Shown here piece after piece: positions 6,901-8,340 of a DNA stretch of 8,340 nucleotides. The stretch comes from an uncultured Gammaproteobacteria bacterium (GTDB lineage Bacteria > Pseudomonadota > Gammaproteobacteria > Ga0077536). Numbering within the stretch: the stretch's first letter is position 1; each line of letters starts with the position of its first letter. The DNA lies in assembly GCA_903866355.1 (NCBI GenBank), contig CAIPNE010000195.1, positions 1-8,340 of the forward strand, read 5' to 3'. The translations under genes were made by a program, and so were the position numbers. Below the pieces are notes generated by a model that worked only from the letters and a program-made list of their open reading frames with translations, was not told where the DNA came from and did not search any database.

Positions 6901-6916
6901 AGCAATCTTTGCGCCA
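6901..6916 (-). promoter_or_regulatory. Sigma54 (RpoN) promoter of the sugar-biosynthesis operon
   Basis: The - strand reads TGGCGCAAAGATTGCT. The -24 GG (6915-6914) and -12 GC (6903-6902) are separated by exactly ten bases, inside the TGGC and TTGC boxes of the consensus TGGCACG-N4-TTGC. The predicted start is an A at about 6890, giving a leader of about 50 nt before the dehydratase ATG. A FleQ-type sigma54 activator is encoded a little over 1 kb away, so activation by FleQ, or by FlrC/FleR, is the natural inference. Confidence 0.65.
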
Positions 6917-6977
6917 GCACGGCGATGCCGCAAAAAAACCTCGTTCACCCCGCCTGCGCGGTAGGCCATTCTGGGAC

Positions 6978-7004
6978 TGTAGTTCCAAAATTGGCTGCCG
7001 ATAA
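6978..7004 (+). promoter_or_regulatory. Sigma28 (FliA) promoter upstream of fliS
   Basis: GCCGATAA at 6997-7004 is an exact match to the sigma28 -10 element. Eleven bases upstream, at 6978-6985, lies TGTAGTTC, matching 5 of 8 of the -35 consensus TAAAGTTT at the consensus spacing. Predicted transcription begins near 7011, leaving a leader of about 85 nt before fliS. Late-class control fits a flagellin chaperone gene. It also implies that fliS here need not be transcribed from a fliD promoter. Confidence 0.65.
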
Positions 7005-7096
7005 GAGAACTGTGGACGCTATACACAACCGTGCCGGGCCTCTGGGGCTAGCCGGCGTGGCGGCCACCAACCCACCACTAATTGAGAGAGTTAGGA

Positions 7097-7492
7097 ATGA
7101 AGCCAATGCCTCGGTCTACTTTCAAAGGCATCTCCCAGTATCGCAATGTTGAGCTCGAGTCGAGCGTGGCGTCGGCCAGCCCACACAAGCTCATCGAAAT
7201 GTTGCTCGACGGCGCGCTCGAAAAAATTCAAAGGGCCCGCGGTTGTATGGAGCGTAAGGAAATTGCCGCCAAATGTGCGGCGATCGACTGGTCGCTATCG
7301 ATCTTAGAAGGCCTGTATTCCAGCCTAAATCTGGCCGATGGCGGCGAGATTGCGCAGAACCTGAGCAACCTGTACGAATACATGATGCGTCGCCTAGTGG
7401 ACGCCAACCTCCGCAACGAGGTCGCCATCCTCGACGAAGTCACCCGACTATTAGGCGAAGTGCGTGAAGGTTGGGTGGCGATTCGGCGTTAG
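7097..7492 (+). CDS. fliS: Flagellar export chaperone FliS (131 aa)
   Basis: FliS is a small cytoplasmic four-helix protein that binds the C-terminus of flagellin and prevents its early polymerisation before export. The sequence shows the family's N-terminal pattern YRNVELESSVASASPHKLIEM, shortened here as the block around residues 15-35, then LLDGALEKIQRA. It also has the C-terminal helices NLSNLYEYMMRRLVDANLRN and DEVTRLLGEVREGW. Length is normal. Two in-frame starts are possible: ATG at 7097, with GAGAGAG about 7 nt upstream, and ATG at 7106, with AGGA 9 nt upstream. They differ by three residues and I report the longer. A TTG at 7082 would overlap the purine-rich ribosome-binding region and is unlikely. 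A sigma28 promoter lies upstream, and the fliT-like gene and fleQ follow on the same strand. Confidence 0.93.
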   Translation: MKPMPRSTFKGISQYRNVELESSVASASPHKLIEMLLDGALEKIQRARGCMERKEIAAKCAAIDWSLSILEGLYSSLNLADGGEIAQNLSNLYEYMMRRLVDANLRNEVAILDEVTRLLGEVREGWVAIRR

Positions 7493-7511
7493 TGGGGTTA
7501 GCCTTGTGGGC

Positions 7512-7537
7512 CATGGGGCGTCCGCATGGGGCGTCCG
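7512..7537 (+). repeat. Perfect 13-nt tandem duplication between fliS and fliT
   Basis: CATGGGGCGTCCG occurs twice head to tail (7512-7524 and 7525-7537) in the 65-nt gap between fliS and the fliT-like gene. It looks like a simple slippage duplication, and no role is evident. Confidence 0.85.
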
Positions 7538-7557
7538 TTAATTGTTGAGCACACGCC

Positions 7558-7857
7558 TTGGAAGAACTGGTTCTTATACGCACCCTCGGCGAGCAAATGT
7601 TGGCTGCTGCTTCAGCGGATGATTGGTCACAGGTGCTGAGCTTGGATGAGGAGCGTCACGCGTTGTTGGCGGCGCTGCCGCCGGCGGCCTTTGTGCACAT
7701 AGAGTCTGCCGCGCGCCCAGTGCTGGAGGGCGCCTTAGCGGTAACGGAAATCCTGCTGCGGCGCGCGCGCGAAGCGCAGGCGGCGCAAGTGGGCGAACTC
7801 ACCGCGATGCAGCGCGGGCAACGCGGCGTCACGGCTTATTTAGACGCGGAAAGCTAG
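7558..7857 (+). CDS. fliT: FliT-like flagellar chaperone (99 aa), TTG start
   Basis: This is a short, almost wholly helical protein. Its N-terminal half (LGEQMLAAASADDWSQVL then LDEERHALLAAL) matches the usual FliT pattern of a first helix with GDW-like residues followed by a helix with an ExR element. FliT proteins chaperone the filament cap protein FliD and in enterics also bind FlhDC; in FleQ-type organisms only the chaperone role is expected. An in-frame TGA at 7546-7548 and the absence of ATG or GTG before residue 14 leave TTG at 7558 as the best start. No good ribosome-binding site precedes it. It lies 65 nt after fliS on the same strand, probably in one transcript. Sequence conservation in this family is low, so position carries part of the call. 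Confidence 0.72.
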   Translation: MEELVLIRTLGEQMLAAASADDWSQVLSLDEERHALLAALPPAAFVHIESAARPVLEGALAVTEILLRRAREAQAAQVGELTAMQRGQRGVTAYLDAES

Positions 7858-7879
7858 CGCCCGACACCGAGGCACTACC

Positions 7880-7891
7880 GCCAAGCTTGGC
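7880..7891. other. 12-nt perfect palindrome after fliT
   Basis: GCCAAGCTTGGC is self-complementary. TTGGC at 7887-7891 can also pair with GCCAA at 7901-7905 across a nine-base loop. No T run follows on either strand, so it is not a typical terminator. It could be an operator, but this is not supported further. Confidence 0.3.
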
Positions 7892-7950
7892 AATTCGCGC
7901 GCCAAATGGGTCGCCGTTGGTAGATTCTTCCCCCCCAAATTGCCGCCTCC

Positions 7951-7978
7951 TTGCCAAATGATACGGGCGGGTTAGACT
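7951..7978 (+). promoter_or_regulatory. Weak candidate sigma70 promoter for fleQ
   Basis: TTGCCA at 7951-7956 (5 of 6 to TTGACA) is followed after 16 bases by TAGACT at 7973-7978 (4 of 6 to TATAAT). It sits about 110 nt before the fleQ ATG in a 229-nt gap. Vegetative control of the master regulator is usual in FleQ systems. The match alone is modest. Confidence 0.3.
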
Positions 7979-8086
7979 TCCGCTGACCGTGCCCGCGTCA
8001 ACCCGTTGACGATCCTTCAATAGAAGGGCGTTAGCTGCGCCGATAGAGCTGCAGCCAACGCCCAATCAAGCGAGAATCTGCCCACC

Positions 8087-8340
8087 ATGTCCGTGCCGGA
8101 AACCCGCGCTGTCATCATTGAGCAGGATGCTGAAATTGCCCAGCATCTCCTGCAGGTGTTGGCCTATCTCGATTTGCCCGCTCGCCAACTCACGTTGGAC
8201 GCCGATTGGTCGGCGCTACTCGGCGCCGGCGAGCCACCTTATCTGTTGATTCTTGGCCAATGTGGTTCAGACGCCGCCACTCACCGCGTGGGCGAAAAAC
8301 TCCGTGACCTGGACCCCGCCACACCGCTGGTCGTGCTCGA
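8087..8340 (+). CDS. fleQ: FleQ-type sigma54-dependent flagellar master regulator, N-terminal part only
   Basis: Only the first 84 codons lie in the window; the frame is open to the edge. The sequence begins MSVPETRAVIIEQDAEIAQH and continues LLQVLAYLDLPARQLTLDADW, followed by LLILGQCGSDA and a final TPLVVL. This parallels the atypical receiver domain of FleQ, with an LLLIDD-like start, an ILNFLGE-like helix, a DW pair, a CVLLG-like strand and an LPILLIG-like strand. The AAA+ and DNA-binding domains would be downstream. FleQ activates sigma54 flagellar promoters and in Pseudomonas also responds to c-di-GMP. Its place after fliS-fliT matches the known polar-flagellum gene order. No strong ribosome-binding site precedes the ATG at 8087, but no other in-frame ATG or GTG is near. 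Only the non-enzymatic domain is visible, so the family call rests on this domain plus context. Confidence 0.8.
   Translation, partial: MSVPETRAVIIEQDAEIAQHLLQVLAYLDLPARQLTLDADWSALLGAGEPPYLLILGQCGSDAATHRVGEKLRDLDPATPLVVL

Noticed and set aside
6841..7026. N-terminal extension of the dehydratase upstream of 6840
   Set aside because: It would read through the sigma54-type promoter and lacks similarity to the family. The ATG at 6840 has a GAGGG site and gives the correct N-terminus.
7887..7903. Second sigma54 promoter facing fleQ
   Set aside because: TGGCAATTCGCGCGCC has GG-N10-GC, but the -12 part is a poor match to TTGC and it overlaps a palindrome, so spacing alone is not convincing.
8006..8036. 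Alternative fleQ promoter with TTGACG at 8006
   Set aside because: The -35-like box is good, but no acceptable -10 lies 16-18 nt downstream; the nearest, TTAGCT, is at 19 nt and poor.

Overview
The window looks like a GC-rich gammaproteobacterial chromosome segment. Three flagellar genes lie at its right end: fliS, a fliT-like gene and the start of fleQ. A FleQ-type regulator, a sigma54-type promoter and a sigma28-type promoter fit the polar-flagellum hierarchy known from Pseudomonas and its relatives. I cannot name the genus.

Layout. (1) Positions 1-2336 (+): most of a large TPR/GT41 (O-GlcNAc-transferase/SPINDLY-like) glycosyltransferase, cut at its 5' end by the window edge. (2) Positions 2457-6840 (-): four tightly overlapping genes in transcription order: a CapE/FnlA-like UDP-sugar 4,6-dehydratase, a complete DegT/DnrJ/EryC1-family PLP aminotransferase, a diverged paralogue of that aminotransferase, and a GNAT acetyltransferase. 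Together they read as a nucleotide-sugar pathway (dehydrate, aminate, N-acylate) that would feed a glycosyltransferase. (3) Positions 6841-7096: a divergent control region. A sigma54-type promoter faces the sugar operon, with a FleQ-box-like sequence and a hairpin in the leader. A sigma28 (FliA) promoter faces fliS. (4) Positions 7097-8340 (+): fliS, a fliT-like gene and the first 84 codons of fleQ.

The simplest reading is a flagellin-glycosylation island set among late flagellar genes and wired into the flagellar cascade. Two features stand out. The second aminotransferase has Ser where the PLP-binding Lys should be and Glu where the pyridine-binding Asp should be, so it is probably a pseudo-enzyme or does something other than transamination. 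The GNAT gene carries, between its two halves, a roughly 300-nt array with ten same-orientation copies of GGGTGTCC. The array is translated in frame into a Thr/Asp/His/Pro-rich linker, and one internal frame shift is compensated within the array.
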